From: CAZTGZ01 sp044339595
Lineage (GTDB): Bacteria > Bacteroidota > Bacteroidia > NS11-12g > UBA9320
Direction: 5' to 3'
Assembly: GCA_044339595.1 (NCBI GenBank)
Contig: JBIIVF010000001.1
Span: 13,126 to 77,125 of the forward strand
Length of the DNA stretch: 64,000 bases
Under the pieces are notes generated by a model. The model did not search any database, was not told the origin of the DNA, and was given only the letters and a program-made list of their open reading frames with translations. Numbering within the stretch: the first letter of the stretch is position 1; the number at the start of each line of letters is the position of its first letter. Shown piece after piece: positions 27,973 through 36,886 of this stretch. A program made the translations under genes and the position numbers.

Positions 27973-28015
27973 CTTAGATTCATAAATCGCCTCGGCAGCG
28001 CATTCCAAACCCCAT

Positions 28016-28060
28016 AAAAAAAGCGGAAAGCAGGTTCACCCACTTTCCGCTTTATATTTT
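28016..28060. terminator. Bidirectional terminator between gltX and the beta-helix T9SS gene
   Basis: AAAGCGGAAAG (28020-28030) pairs with CTTTCCGCTTT (28043-28053) over a 12-base loop. On the minus strand it is followed by seven T, on the plus strand by TTTATATTTT, so it can end both converging transcripts. Confidence 0.8.
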
Positions 28061-28082
28061 GAGCAATTTCTGCTCGACTAAA

Positions 28083-29711
28083 TTATTTGTTCAAGAAAAT
28101 CTTGTGTGTAGAAACACCGTTTGAAGTGCTGATTTTCACAAGGTACAAACCATTGTTCAATGAAGTCAAATCGGCTACTACTCTGTTAGATCCCATGAAG
28201 AACTCTTCGTTGTTCACGATTGCGTAAACGGTACGTCCTGACAAGTCAGAAATTTCCATGTTTACCATTTGGTTGTCAGTAAGGTCGAAATCAACCTGAA
28301 CTGTTCCGTTGGTAGGGTTAGGATATACGTTCAAGTTCAACACAGCGAAGTTAGAAACTGATCCTGGATTTGGTGGGATAGAATCATACTGAGCATTGTT
28401 TGGATCGAAGTTCGTCCAACCGGCCATCCAATTATCTGTTTCACCAAAAGCACCGATGTAAGACGTTGCAGTAAAGTTGGTGTTATTTAATTTAGCATTG
28501 GCAAATGAAGCACCACTTAAAGCAGGTGAACCGGCCATTGGTCTGAAATCAGGATTGCTGTAATTGAAAGCGTCTTTCAACATTACCGAAGAATTCAAGG
28601 CATATCTGCGGTTGTTGTTTCCGGTACTGTCATAGAAAGCAGTAAAATCGGCAGTTACTACTCCACCTTGTCCGCTAAAATAAGTCTTATTTCCCGCTAC
28701 GATATTGTTTTGCAAGAAACCAACATTGGTTCTGAAGTTGTTGAATGTGGTTGCTCCATCCATTCTGACACCTTCTCTCCAGCCCATAATAACTGAATTG
28801 AAGATAGAAATTTCATTGTTTCTTCTCAAGTGGGCACCTCTTCCGTGCAAAGAAGCTCTTACGTCTGAAGTATCTTTAAACGCACCGATTACGGTCATAT
28901 TTGAAAACACCGCTGCAGTTTTAGGAGTTTCATTGGTTCCACCTGCATCATTGTCCACTTCAAAACCATTTTTGGTAGACACGTCAGCAACATTAGGATC
29001 TGCCAATGACACACCAAATTGTACATTCCCTCTAAATCCCTGATCTACGTCGAAATCGTCATCATTGGTTTTGAAAGCCACCAGGTGCTTGGCGTTTACG
29101 GCTCCACCGAACCATTCGAAAGCGTCATCATTGTTAAATGAACACTGCACATAGTCAATGGTCGTTCCATTTCCTACAGCACACATAGTCAATGAATTCA
29201 ATTCGCGATCTTGTTCAAAAGGAAAACCGGCAAACTCAATGCGACAATATTTCAAAGTACCACTGTTATCTGTATCATCCGATCCACCGTAGTTACCGGG
29301 TATTACACCCCCTTCATAGGTTGGATTAACTTTGTTGGCTTTGGCATTTCCAAAAATCACAATCCCTCCCCAATCTCCATAGTCTCTTTGACCTTTAGGT
29401 TCACCGGAAGTAAACACGATTGGCTTTTCTTTGGTTCCGATAGCAACCAATTTTCCACCTTTGTCAACCAAAAGACAAGTTGCATTGGATTGATCCGGAG
29501 CTTTTCCTCCTTTTACGACAGTTCCAGGCTCAACAGTCAGGGTTACACCGTTCTGAATGCGCACAATACCGCTTAATACATAAATTTTGTCGGCAGTCCA
29601 GGTTGCGCTGGCTGTGATGTTGGAAGTCACATTAACCACCTGTTTTGCTGTTTGAGATTGAACGAACTGAGCACTCAGAATCGTTAGCATCATTAGGAAT
29701 AATTTTTTCAT
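28083..29711 (-). CDS. Secreted right-handed beta-helix-like protein with T9SS type A domain
   Basis: 542 residues. Signal peptide about 1-19 (MKKLFLMMLTILSAQFVQS). The N-terminal part (TADKIYVLSGIVRIQNGVTLTVEPGTVVKGG, then PIVFTSGEPKGQRDYGDWGGIVIFG) belongs to the parallel beta-helix family that Bacteroidota annotation pipelines often leave as hypothetical. Acidic clusters such as SDDTDNSG, NNDDAFEWF and KTNDDDFDVDQG could bind calcium or other metal. The end is a type A sorting domain (LNVYPNPTNGTVQVDF, GLYLVKISTSNGVSTHKIFLNK). It follows the TonB receptor gene by 114 bases on the same strand and is likely its surface partner. Confidence 0.85.
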   Translation of the reverse strand: MKKLFLMMLTILSAQFVQSQTAKQVVNVTSNITASATWTADKIYVLSGIVRIQNGVTLTVEPGTVVKGGKAPDQSNATCLLVDKGGKLVAIGTKEKPIVFTSGEPKGQRDYGDWGGIVIFGNAKANKVNPTYEGGVIPGNYGGSDDTDNSGTLKYCRIEFAGFPFEQDRELNSLTMCAVGNGTTIDYVQCSFNNDDAFEWFGGAVNAKHLVAFKTNDDDFDVDQGFRGNVQFGVSLADPNVADVSTKNGFEVDNDAGGTNETPKTAAVFSNMTVIGAFKDTSDVRASLHGRGAHLRRNNEISIFNSVIMGWREGVRMDGATTFNNFRTNVGFLQNNIVAGNKTYFSGQGGVVTADFTAFYDSTGNNNRRYALNSSVMLKDAFNYSNPDFRPMAGSPALSGASFANAKLNNTNFTATSYIGAFGETDNWMAGWTNFDPNNAQYDSIPPNPGSVSNFAVLNLNVYPNPTNGTVQVDFDLTDNQMVNMEISDLSGRTVYAIVNNEEFFMGSNRVVADLTSLNNGLYLVKISTSNGVSTHKIFLNK

Positions 29712-29825
29712 AATCTGATTTTAATTTGTGCGACAAAGTTCAAACCAGGGCTTTACGCCAATGTTATGTAGATAATACGTTTTTATTACTATATGGTCGG
29801 TTGATTCCTGCCAACCCGTATTGCC

Positions 29826-32627
29826 TTAAAACTTATAAGAGACCCCTGCCGTAATGGTTCTAGGCATCTTGTATCGGAAGATGACATTGTCATCCTTTTC
29901 AGTGTATCGGTTATTTTTATCGTAATCCATGTAAAAAATCAAATCACGGCTTAACAAATCTGATACACCCAATTTCGCTTCAAGTTTCTTCTTAAGGAAA
30001 GATTTGGTTACTTGCAAATCGACCAAATGGCGAGCTCTCTCATAAATATCAGGATATGACGTATTACCAACGTTATAAATCCGGTCACCATAGATGTTGT
30101 ATAATGCACTCACAGACAAATTGTACTTTTCTACATTCCACAAAACACCATAGTTTACTACATAAGGAGATTGACCTTGCATAGGGCGATTTTCACTCCA
30201 ACGATTGAGGTTGTTTCCCTGCTCAATCACCGACTTAATATAGGTAAAATTACCGTACATGGTCCATGATTTATTGATGTCATATCTAAAATCAAGTTCT
30301 CCACCATAACTGGTAGCCCTGGGGAGGTTCACAAAGGATCTTCTGATTACCCCCAACGAAATATCATTGGCCAAAACCAATTCGATTGGATTATCAAATT
30401 GTTTGAAGAACAGGGCGGCGGTAAAAATCTGTCCTGCTCCGGGATAGATTTCATAACGCATATCCAGATTCTTAATCACAGCTCTTTTCAATTTGTCATT
30501 TCCTTCCAAAGAACTGGACGTACTGAAATCATAAAAAGAGAAAGGAGCAAGTTCTCTCAATTCAGGCCGAGATACTGTTTTAGACGCACTTAACCTAACA
30601 TTGCTTTTTGAATTGATAGAATACACCACATTCATTGAAGGCAACCAATCGTTAAAATCGGTATTAATATCAACGATTTCATTATTTCTGGTAGCAGAAA
30701 CCAATTGCTGATTATACGCCTCATAACGCAGCCCATATACCGCTCTTAACCTTTTACCAAACTTACTTTCTGACATGATATAACCGGCACCTAAGGTTGA
30801 ATTGGCATCATATTGATGGGATGCATTGGTAATATCATTGAGTTTAAAACCATTTAGGCCCATATTTTCATAGTTAAAGACTTGATCAATCGGGAGTAAT
30901 AATAAGGCAGCATCAAAGGTTGAATTTCTTGCCCTGGCAAATCCCATCATTCTGGCATCAAAAGTTCTGTCTTTTTTCTGAAAAAACGCCCCTGCCTTCA
31001 ACGTTGAGTTGGCATGTATTGGCATCGGCAATGCCACAGAAGCTCCGGCGGTATGGAGTCTTTCATTCAAATCTGTGAATAAACGAGCAGCATTTTCATT
31101 GGCTGAGTTTATGACACCCAAGGTAAGATTCTCCTTTTCATTGCCACGGTATTCCACGTTTTTGTAATCAGGCATATTACGGGAGGTAACCGCTCTCGAC
31201 ATTTCCCAATTCAATTTCACTTCTTTATCCCGAAAAACATGCTCTCCATTTAATTGACTCAACATCAATTTATTTTGGGTGTACATGTACGAATAAGCTT
31301 GTTTGAAGATTCCTTCCGCCTGACTTGGCCCAATACGCGTTGCTGTGGCATTCTCTCCTGATAAATTGAAGGTATTCTTAAAGGAGAATTTGTGATTTTC
31401 CTTTAGCTGATATGACAAGTTCAGAAGGGCACCCACTTTAACGTTGTTTTCGTATAAACTATCCAGATAGTTGAACTGCGTATTTTTCGCAAAATCATAC
31501 CAGTTTCTGTCAACCTGTTGAAAGGAGTTAGAATTCCCGTAACTGGTCGAAAATACGATGCCCAATTCTTCTTTTTTGATTTTAAACACTTTGCCACCTG
31601 AAATTTGAGTGCTCAGGTTTGGCATCGCAGTTTTATTGAGCAATGCGTAATTATTGTTTAACAACTTACCTGCATCTGCTTCTTTTTGAGCACGTTCCAA
31701 ATTAGATCCGTTTCTGAGTTCTTCTGTTGTTGGAAAACCTTCCGGTAATTGTCGGGTTCCGTTATCAAATCCCCATTTATCCGTTGAACTACCTTGGTAA
31801 TGCTTAAAATCCTTGCCTGTACTTAGACTGTTATAGCTTGAACTCAAAGACACATTCAAAAAGGGTTTAGAAGGCGTTTCTTTGGTGGTTACCTGAATCA
31901 CGCCGCCGGCAAAATCACCGGGCAAATTTGGGGCCGCTGTTTTGATAATCACAATTTGATCTACCATATTGGTCGGAATCAAATCAAATGAAAATGCCCT
32001 TCTTTCAGGTTCTGTGCTTGGTAGTGGCGAACCGTTGATCATGGCCGCATTGTAACGGTCATTCAGACCTCTTATTACAGCGAATTTGCCTTGTTGCAAG
32101 GTAGCACCGCTGATTCTTTTCATGGCTTCGCCGGTATTGGCATCCGGTGTTCTTTTAATAACTTCGGCAGAAATACCATCAGAAATGGTGATATTTTTCT
32201 TTTGCTGAAGATACATACCTTCTATGGTTTCCTTTTTGATTTGAGCCTTCACTACAGCCTCCTTCAATTCATTGGCAGATTCTATCAACAAAACTTTGAT
32301 ATCTTTGATTTCTCCGGCCTTTATTTCAATTCCCGGAACTACCTTTTTGGCGTATGATATATAGTTGAATACAAGGTTATATTTGCCCGGAGTCAATTTA
32401 TCCAAAACAAACTTTCCTTCGAAGTCGGTTATAGTTCCTCTGGTGGTACCTTCAATTGATACAGAAACTCCAATGAGTTCTGAATAATTCTGCTCATCAA
32501 GCACAATACCGGTAATTTTGGCTGTTTGCGCAAAAAGTGCACCGGTTGACAAAACAAACACGAATAAGAAGGAGGCAAAAAGAGTCGGCTTGTTCGATAA
32601 AAATGAATCTTGTGTTTTCTTAATCAT
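29826..32627 (-). CDS. TonB-dependent outer-membrane receptor with CarboxypepD_reg-like domain
   Basis: 933 residues. Signal peptide to about residue 33. Residues 36-110 form the carboxypeptidase-like regulatory domain (AKITGIVLDEQNYSELIGV, GTTRGTITDFEGKFVL, PGKYNLVF) usual in Bacteroidota receptors. The plug domain follows (GEAMKRISGATLQQGKFAVIRGLNDRYN), then a 22-strand-type barrel ending in the aromatic-terminated PRTITAGVSYKF. No SusD-like gene is next to it, so it is not a classical glycan-uptake pair. Its partner is probably the downstream beta-helix T9SS protein. Substrate unknown. Confidence 0.92.
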   Translation of the reverse strand: MIKKTQDSFLSNKPTLFASFLFVFVLSTGALFAQTAKITGIVLDEQNYSELIGVSVSIEGTTRGTITDFEGKFVLDKLTPGKYNLVFNYISYAKKVVPGIEIKAGEIKDIKVLLIESANELKEAVVKAQIKKETIEGMYLQQKKNITISDGISAEVIKRTPDANTGEAMKRISGATLQQGKFAVIRGLNDRYNAAMINGSPLPSTEPERRAFSFDLIPTNMVDQIVIIKTAAPNLPGDFAGGVIQVTTKETPSKPFLNVSLSSSYNSLSTGKDFKHYQGSSTDKWGFDNGTRQLPEGFPTTEELRNGSNLERAQKEADAGKLLNNNYALLNKTAMPNLSTQISGGKVFKIKKEELGIVFSTSYGNSNSFQQVDRNWYDFAKNTQFNYLDSLYENNVKVGALLNLSYQLKENHKFSFKNTFNLSGENATATRIGPSQAEGIFKQAYSYMYTQNKLMLSQLNGEHVFRDKEVKLNWEMSRAVTSRNMPDYKNVEYRGNEKENLTLGVINSANENAARLFTDLNERLHTAGASVALPMPIHANSTLKAGAFFQKKDRTFDARMMGFARARNSTFDAALLLLPIDQVFNYENMGLNGFKLNDITNASHQYDANSTLGAGYIMSESKFGKRLRAVYGLRYEAYNQQLVSATRNNEIVDINTDFNDWLPSMNVVYSINSKSNVRLSASKTVSRPELRELAPFSFYDFSTSSSLEGNDKLKRAVIKNLDMRYEIYPGAGQIFTAALFFKQFDNPIELVLANDISLGVIRRSFVNLPRATSYGGELDFRYDINKSWTMYGNFTYIKSVIEQGNNLNRWSENRPMQGQSPYVVNYGVLWNVEKYNLSVSALYNIYGDRIYNVGNTSYPDIYERARHLVDLQVTKSFLKKKLEAKLGVSDLLSRDLIFYMDYDKNNRYTEKDDNVIFRYKMPRTITAGVSYKF

Positions 32628-33102
32628 TTGGTTAACTGTATGTTAAATGCTATTCCCATGTGCTTTTAAGATTAATTGAATGTTAGCAACGGATAAAGCT
32701 TCGATTTTACGGCACAAAAGTACTCCTCTCATATTTCGCCATTTTCACCGCTATATTTTCGAATTGTTAAGGCGTGTTAACTGAAGATTAAGCGAACGAT
32801 CCAAAAAGTTTAGGAATCCCTATAATTTTGATGATTTCGGAACATTTCCGTTTCACGATTTCCACTCAACATAAATCAGTATTTCTATCTAGTGTTACAA
32901 AATGACCATTTAAGTTTATCGGTCAATTCTTGTAATGATGATTAATATAAAAAGATCACAAACCCCTACTCCACTAATTGTTATGATTACTGATAACGAT
33001 TTTGGGTTAAATCGAGTTACCTCAAAAAAACTCTCGGGCCTTTATACTAAATGCCTCAATTTAGCGATATTTGCGCCCTTATTAACCCAAAGAAGGTTAA
33101 TT
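32628..33102. other. Intergenic region of 475 bases, with a -7 element for the TonB receptor
   Basis: No convincing gene lies between the receptor and tRNA-Leu. TACTTTTG on the minus strand at 32722-32715 fits the receptor's -7 box and implies a leader of about 80 bases. The stretch is AT-rich with scattered stop codons. An open frame running from 32935 through the tRNA is not a gene. Confidence 0.5.
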
Positions 33103-33184
33103 GCCCAAGTGGTGAAATTGGTAGACACGCTGTCTTCAGGCGGCAGTTCCGCAAGGTGTGCAGGTTCGAGTCCTGTCTTGGGCA
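33103..33184 (+). tRNA. tRNA-Leu (anticodon CAG)
   Basis: The acceptor arm GCCCAAG (33103-33109) pairs with CTTGGGC (33177-33183), with A as discriminator. The D-loop has TTGGTAGAC. The anticodon stem CTGTC/GGCAG encloses TTCAGGC, giving CAG, which reads CUG. A long variable arm marks a class II tRNA, and the T-arm holds GGTTCGAGTCC. The 3' CCA is not encoded. Length 82. Confidence 0.95.
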
Positions 33185-33225
33185 CATCAGTTAAATTACG
33201 CAAAGCTCACTTTTTGCGTGTTGAA

Positions 33226-34212
33226 TTATTCATCTAAGTCTTTCAAAAGGGTTCTGGCTGCCTGGAACGGATTGGCACTCCCTTCTCTGATTTGCTGCGT
33301 ATATCGATGCATTTTCTCTTCAAATCCTTCGGAGGCATAAAGCTTTTCGAGCCAATTTCGATGCACTTGTTCTTTGAACCACCAAGTATTTTGTTCTGCC
33401 CTGAATTTGGTCAAACCCTGATTTTGGTCCATGTGCTCAAAATATTGATCGATGGAATCCAGTAACTCCAAAGTAGAGTCAGGCAAATACATGGAGTGCT
33501 TTAATACCTTGGGTTGCCAACCATCTGTTCTTGGAGGGAAATAATGCAATGCATTGCGGTAATGATGCATCGCATCTAATGCGGATTCTTTCGCGACCCC
33601 GTCAAATTTGTTGAGGACGATAAGATCGGTCATTTCCATGATACCTCTTTTTATACCCTGTAATTCATCGCCGGCACCGGGAAGCATTAAGAGGATAAAG
33701 ATATCGGCCATATATCGAATTTCCGTTTCTGATTGTCCTACACCGACTGTTTCGATGATAATGTTATCAAAACCCGCTGCTTCACACAGCAAGATGGTTT
33801 GCATGGTTCTCTCTCCTACCCCACCTAAATGACCGCCGGAAGGGGTTGGTCTGATAAAGGCCTCCTTGCTTTTTGACAATTCCTGCATTCTGGTTTTGTC
33901 GCCTAAAATACTGCCCCCACTGATGCTGCTGCTCGGATCGATGGCCAATACCGCTACCGACTGGTTTCGATGTTGAATCAACGACAATCCCAATGCCTCT
34001 ATCGCGGTGCTCTTCCCAACACCGGGTACACCGGTTATTGCGATTCTTCGGGAAATATGGGCATGATCGGACAAAATTTCCATCAACTCATCCGCCAATA
34101 AGCGATGTTCAGGCAGGCGGCTTTCAACCAACGTGATGGCTCTGCCTAATGAAACCCGGTTTCCCTCAAGGATTTCAATGGATAATTGCTTTAAATCAAA
34201 TTTTGATTGCAT
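33226..34212 (-). CDS. meaB: Methylmalonyl-CoA mutase-associated GTPase MeaB (ArgK type)
   Basis: 328 residues. A G3E-family GTPase that loads and protects the adenosylcobalamin cofactor of methylmalonyl-CoA mutase. Walker A is GVPGVGKST. VLAIDPSSSISGGSILGDKTRM is the family hallmark, ETVGVGQSE holds switch II, and LNKFDG serves as the NKxD base motif. The C-terminal dimerisation helices are complete. The mutase gene lies 2.7 kb away in the opposite direction, so the two are clustered but not co-transcribed. TATCTTCG at 34228-34221 could be its -7 box and would leave almost no leader. Confidence 0.95.
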   Translation of the reverse strand: MQSKFDLKQLSIEILEGNRVSLGRAITLVESRLPEHRLLADELMEILSDHAHISRRIAITGVPGVGKSTAIEALGLSLIQHRNQSVAVLAIDPSSSISGGSILGDKTRMQELSKSKEAFIRPTPSGGHLGGVGERTMQTILLCEAAGFDNIIIETVGVGQSETEIRYMADIFILLMLPGAGDELQGIKRGIMEMTDLIVLNKFDGVAKESALDAMHHYRNALHYFPPRTDGWQPKVLKHSMYLPDSTLELLDSIDQYFEHMDQNQGLTKFRAEQNTWWFKEQVHRNWLEKLYASEGFEEKMHRYTQQIREGSANPFQAARTLLKDLDE

Positions 34213-34377
34213 TCAGTATACGAAGATACGATCAAGTGAATAAATAGTTTGGATATAAAGTAGTTTGATTGGAAATTGAGTTTTGGATTGATGAAGCTTT
34301 AATAACTCTCGTGCAGAATTTTCTCTAAAAGCATTCCTCTATATTGCGACCATTAAACTTATTGGATTATTTGCCGT

Positions 34378-34950
34378 ATGGCTTGGACAGATCAAAACAA
34401 TACAAGAATGACAAACAATTTTAATGCATGGCACCACGTTTCGCCGGGAAACAAATTACCTGAGATCGTAAATGGGATCATTGAGATCACCAAAGGCACA
34501 AGAGCGAAATATGAGCTTGACAAAGAGAGCGGATTATTGCGATTGGATCGGGTTCTTTTCTCTTCTGTGTATTATCCGGCTAATTATGGTTTCATTCCGC
34601 AAAGCTATTGTGATGATCACGATCCATTAGACATTCTTATTCTGTCACAAATCGATATCGTTCCGATGTGTATCGTTCCGGCCAAAGTGATTGGAGTCAT
34701 GAGAATGCTCGATAATGGCGAAGCGGATGACAAAATTATTGCCGTAGCGGTTGGCGATCCCAGTGTTAGTCACATAAACGATATTTCAGAATTGCCTCAG
34801 CATTTCATTTCAGAATTGCGGAACTTTTTTGAAGATTATACAAAATTGGAAAAAAAGACCGTGGTGGTGGAAGATTTTTTTGACCGAAATACGGCTATTG
34901 AAATTCTGCAGGATAGCTTTAAAATGTATAAAGAACACTTTGTGAAATAA
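34378..34950 (+). CDS. ppa: Inorganic pyrophosphatase (family I)
   Basis: 190 residues from the ATG at 34378; a second ATG at 34408 ([10 protein letters not shown]) may be the true start. It hydrolyses pyrophosphate to drive biosynthesis. The family I signature is visible: [27 protein letters not shown], the metal-binding [11 protein letters not shown] and [17 protein letters not shown]. The active-site acids are in place. Confidence 0.95.
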   Translation: MAWTDQNNTRMTNNFNAWHHVSPGNKLPEIVNGIIEITKGTRAKYELDKESGLLRLDRVLFSSVYYPANYGFIPQSYCDDHDPLDILILSQIDIVPMCIVPAKVIGVMRMLDNGEADDKIIAVAVGDPSVSHINDISELPQHFISELRNFFEDYTKLEKKTVVVEDFFDRNTAIEILQDSFKMYKEHFVK

Positions 34951-35027
34951 CTGATTCGATTTTCATGCATGTATGTTTAGTATTCATTGATTACCGAACA
35001 CCTGCGCTCAATTTTTTCTTTTAATGC

Positions 35028-35035
35028 TAACTTCG
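35028..35035 (+). promoter_or_regulatory. Possible -7 element of the ArsC-like gene
   Basis: TAACTTCG, a T-to-C variant of TAnnTTTG, ends 17 bases before the ATG at 35053. No clear -33 was seen. Confidence 0.3.
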
Positions 35036-35052
35036 TTGTTCACTAATATTAT

Positions 35053-35433
35053 ATGAAAACTTTCATCCTTTGGCACAATCCCCGATGCGGTAAATCAAGG
35101 CAAGCGCTCGAAATATTGAGGGGAAAAGGCATAGAACCTAAAATCCGATTGTACCTTCAAGATCCCCCTGATACCGAAGAAATAAAAATGCTGCTTAAAA
35201 AGTTAGGGCTTTCTGCACGAGAAATCACCCGAACCAAAGAATCTGTTTTCAATTCTTTGATTGATCCGGCAAATACCGCGGAAGCACAATGGATTAATAC
35301 GCTGGCACAACATCCCATTTTGATTGAACGGCCGATCTTAATTACAGATCACGCAGCTGTGATCGGCAGACCTCCCGAAAACATTCTGAAACTTCTACCA
35401 GCATCTACTCACATCAATAAAAAAAGCCGTTGA
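35053..35433 (+). CDS. ArsC/Spx-family thioredoxin-fold protein (arsenate reductase-like)
   Basis: 126 residues. WHNPRCGKSRQ puts the redox Cys at position 12 with the downstream Arg, as in glutaredoxin-linked ArsC. Further on come ITRTKES and the ILIERPILI segment ending in a GRPPENILKLL tail, both typical of ArsC/YfgD proteins. It may reduce arsenate or have a house-keeping redox role; no arsenite pump or ArsR is adjacent, so resistance is not shown. The stop codon lies inside the 5' arm of a bidirectional terminator. Confidence 0.85.
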   Translation: MKTFILWHNPRCGKSRQALEILRGKGIEPKIRLYLQDPPDTEEIKMLLKKLGLSAREITRTKESVFNSLIDPANTAEAQWINTLAQHPILIERPILITDHAAVIGRPPENILKLLPASTHINKKSR

Positions 35434-35450
35434 GGTTCTCAACGGCTTTT
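35422..35450. terminator. Bidirectional terminator between the ArsC-like and DUF1573 genes
   Basis: GCCGTTGAG (35426-35434), GTT loop, CTCAACGGC (35438-35446), flanked by A on the left and T on the right. It serves both converging genes, and the ArsC-like stop codon is part of the stem. Confidence 0.8.
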
Positions 35451-35469
35451 CTATAAAATGTTTTAAAGA

Positions 35470-35919
35470 TTATTTATTTTGATTGATGACTGCCGGTGCA
35501 GGTTCAACAGGTGCTGAATCTACAATTCCTTTGATGGTCAAATAGGCAGTTCCTTCTTCACCATTGTGTTTTACAGTAATGGTTTTGGTGAAATTACCAG
35601 GACGGCCAGAAGAATTGTAAACTGCAGTGATTTTACCGGTTGCTCCGGGAGCAATAGGATCACGGGTCCATGTTGGGGTAGTACATCCGCATGACGCCTG
35701 AACAGAAGACAGTACCAAAGGAGCTTTACCTGTATTTTTGAAGGTAAAATCTACGGTTGCTTGAGTTCCCTCTTTGATGTTACCGAAATCGTGGGTAGTC
35801 TTTTCAAAAGTGGCGGTTGGCAAATTTTCAGTAGCAATGGTTACTACCGGTTTTTCTTGAGCCGTTGCAAATCCAAAAGATCCAAGGGCTAACATAATTA
35901 AGGCGATCGATTTTTTCAT
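35470..35919 (-). CDS. Exported DUF1573 protein
   Basis: 149 residues. Signal peptide about 1-20 (MKKSIALIMLALGSFGFATA). The rest is one Ig-like DUF1573 domain: THDFGNIKEGTQATVDFTFKNTGKAPL, SVQASCGCTTPTW, and RPGNFTKTITV. The CGC motif is invariant in this family. These proteins are abundant in Bacteroidota envelopes, but their role is unknown. A paralogue lies at 54555-54974. It has its own strong promoter and shares a terminator with the ArsC-like gene. Confidence 0.9.
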   Translation of the reverse strand: MKKSIALIMLALGSFGFATAQEKPVVTIATENLPTATFEKTTHDFGNIKEGTQATVDFTFKNTGKAPLVLSSVQASCGCTTPTWTRDPIAPGATGKITAVYNSSGRPGNFTKTITVKHNGEEGTAYLTIKGIVDSAPVEPAPAVINQNK

Positions 35920-35935
35920 GTTTCTAAATTTATTT

Positions 35936-35967
35936 CAAATGTAAACTTTCATCGGCAATGTTACAAA
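35936..35967 (-). promoter_or_regulatory. Promoter of the first DUF1573 gene
   Basis: On the minus strand TTTG (35967-35964), a 20-base spacer and TACATTTG (35943-35936), a full consensus match ending 17 bases before the ATG at 35919. Confidence 0.7.
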
Positions 35968-35988
35968 TGCTGTACCAAAAGTAGCATT

Positions 35989-36759
35989 TTAAAAATTTGC
36001 TGTTCTTTTTTCTAAAAATGCACTGGTCCCTTCCTTAAAATCAGAGGTTTCGAAAGATTTTCCGAATACTTCAATTTCGGTTTTCATACCATCCAAACCT
36101 TCCGTGTAGTATGCATTTACACACTCAATGACTTTTGATAAGGCCATCGGCGATTTTGATTTTATCTTTTCGAGCAGCACTTTGCAGGTATTCAACAATT
36201 CTTCCTGCGGCACCACTGCGTTCACCAATCCTAATTGAAGGGCCTCCGGTGCTTTGATCATATCGGCTGTGAGCAACAATTCAAGGGCTTTCCCTTTGCC
36301 AATAAGTTGAATCAACCTTTGTGTTCCGCCATATCCGGGAGGCACGCCCAGATTCACTTCCGGCTGACCGAAACGTGCATTTTCACTCGCAATTCTCAAA
36401 TGACAGGCCATGGCCAACTCACATCCACCGCCCAATGCAAAACCATTGACCGCCGCTATGATGGGCTTAGAACATTGTTCGATGGTATTCATCACTGCGT
36501 GACCATCTGCACTCATTTGTGTACCTTGATGTACAGTGAATTGGGCAAACTCTGAAATGTCGGCGCCGGCTGCAAAAGCTTTTGCACCTGAACCGGTTAT
36601 AATCATGCCTCTGATATCGGCATCTGCTTCTGCAGCTTGAACTGCCAGTTTTATTTCGCCTAATAATTCAATGTTGAGCGCATTCATTTTGCTCTCGCGA
36701 TTGATGGTGATCACTTGAATGAACCCTTCCTTTTCTGATAAGATGTTGTTGTAAGTCAT
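35989..36759 (-). CDS. Enoyl-CoA hydratase/isomerase family protein (crotonase)
   Basis: 256 residues from the ATG at 36759 (MTYNNILSEKEGFIQVITIN). The frame continues upstream to 36888 but that part is not crotonase-like and overlaps the divergent mutase start. The oxyanion-hole loop GAKAFAAGADISEF and GFALGGGCELAMACH (first catalytic Glu) are present, and the second Glu lies in FGQPEVNLG, so it should be an active syn-hydratase. It probably hydrates short-chain enoyl-CoA in the cytoplasm. TATTTTTG at 36781-36774 is a likely -7 box. It is divergent from the mutase gene, which suggests a shared acyl-CoA pathway. Confidence 0.9.
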   Translation of the reverse strand: MTYNNILSEKEGFIQVITINRESKMNALNIELLGEIKLAVQAAEADADIRGMIITGSGAKAFAAGADISEFAQFTVHQGTQMSADGHAVMNTIEQCSKPIIAAVNGFALGGGCELAMACHLRIASENARFGQPEVNLGVPPGYGGTQRLIQLIGKGKALELLLTADMIKAPEALQLGLVNAVVPQEELLNTCKVLLEKIKSKSPMALSKVIECVNAYYTEGLDGMKTEIEVFGKSFETSDFKEGTSAFLEKRTANF

Positions 36760-36773
36760 GGTAAAAATTTGCG

Positions 36774-36781
36774 CAAAAATA
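36774..36781 (-). promoter_or_regulatory. -7 element of the crotonase gene
   Basis: TATTTTTG on the minus strand ends 14 bases before the ATG at 36759. No clear -33. Confidence 0.4.
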
Positions 36782-36857
36782 GCAATCCTCTTAATAACCG
36801 GCTTTCTCTTTAAAATATATCTCAGCCCGCCATTTCTGCTAAATCTCTGAAATGGCT

Positions 36858-36865
36858 TAAGTTTG
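36858..36865 (+). promoter_or_regulatory. -7 element of the fused mutase gene
   Basis: TAAGTTTG ends 21 bases before the ATG at 36887 and matches TAnnTTTG. The -33 region is weak. Confidence 0.4.
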
Positions 36866-36886
36866 TGCGTTAGAATTAAACCAAAC

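Noticed and set aside
32823..32830. TAATTTTG box on the plus strand upstream of tRNA-Leu
   Set aside because: It is about 270 bases from the tRNA with no -33 partner and no gene between; likely chance in AT-rich sequence.
32935..33237. Plus-strand open frame of 100 codons
   Set aside because: It runs through the whole tRNA-Leu gene and has no homology-like features.
35053..35433. Arsenic resistance locus
   Set aside because: Only an ArsC-like gene is present; no arsR, arsB or acr3 lies near, so resistance is not supported.
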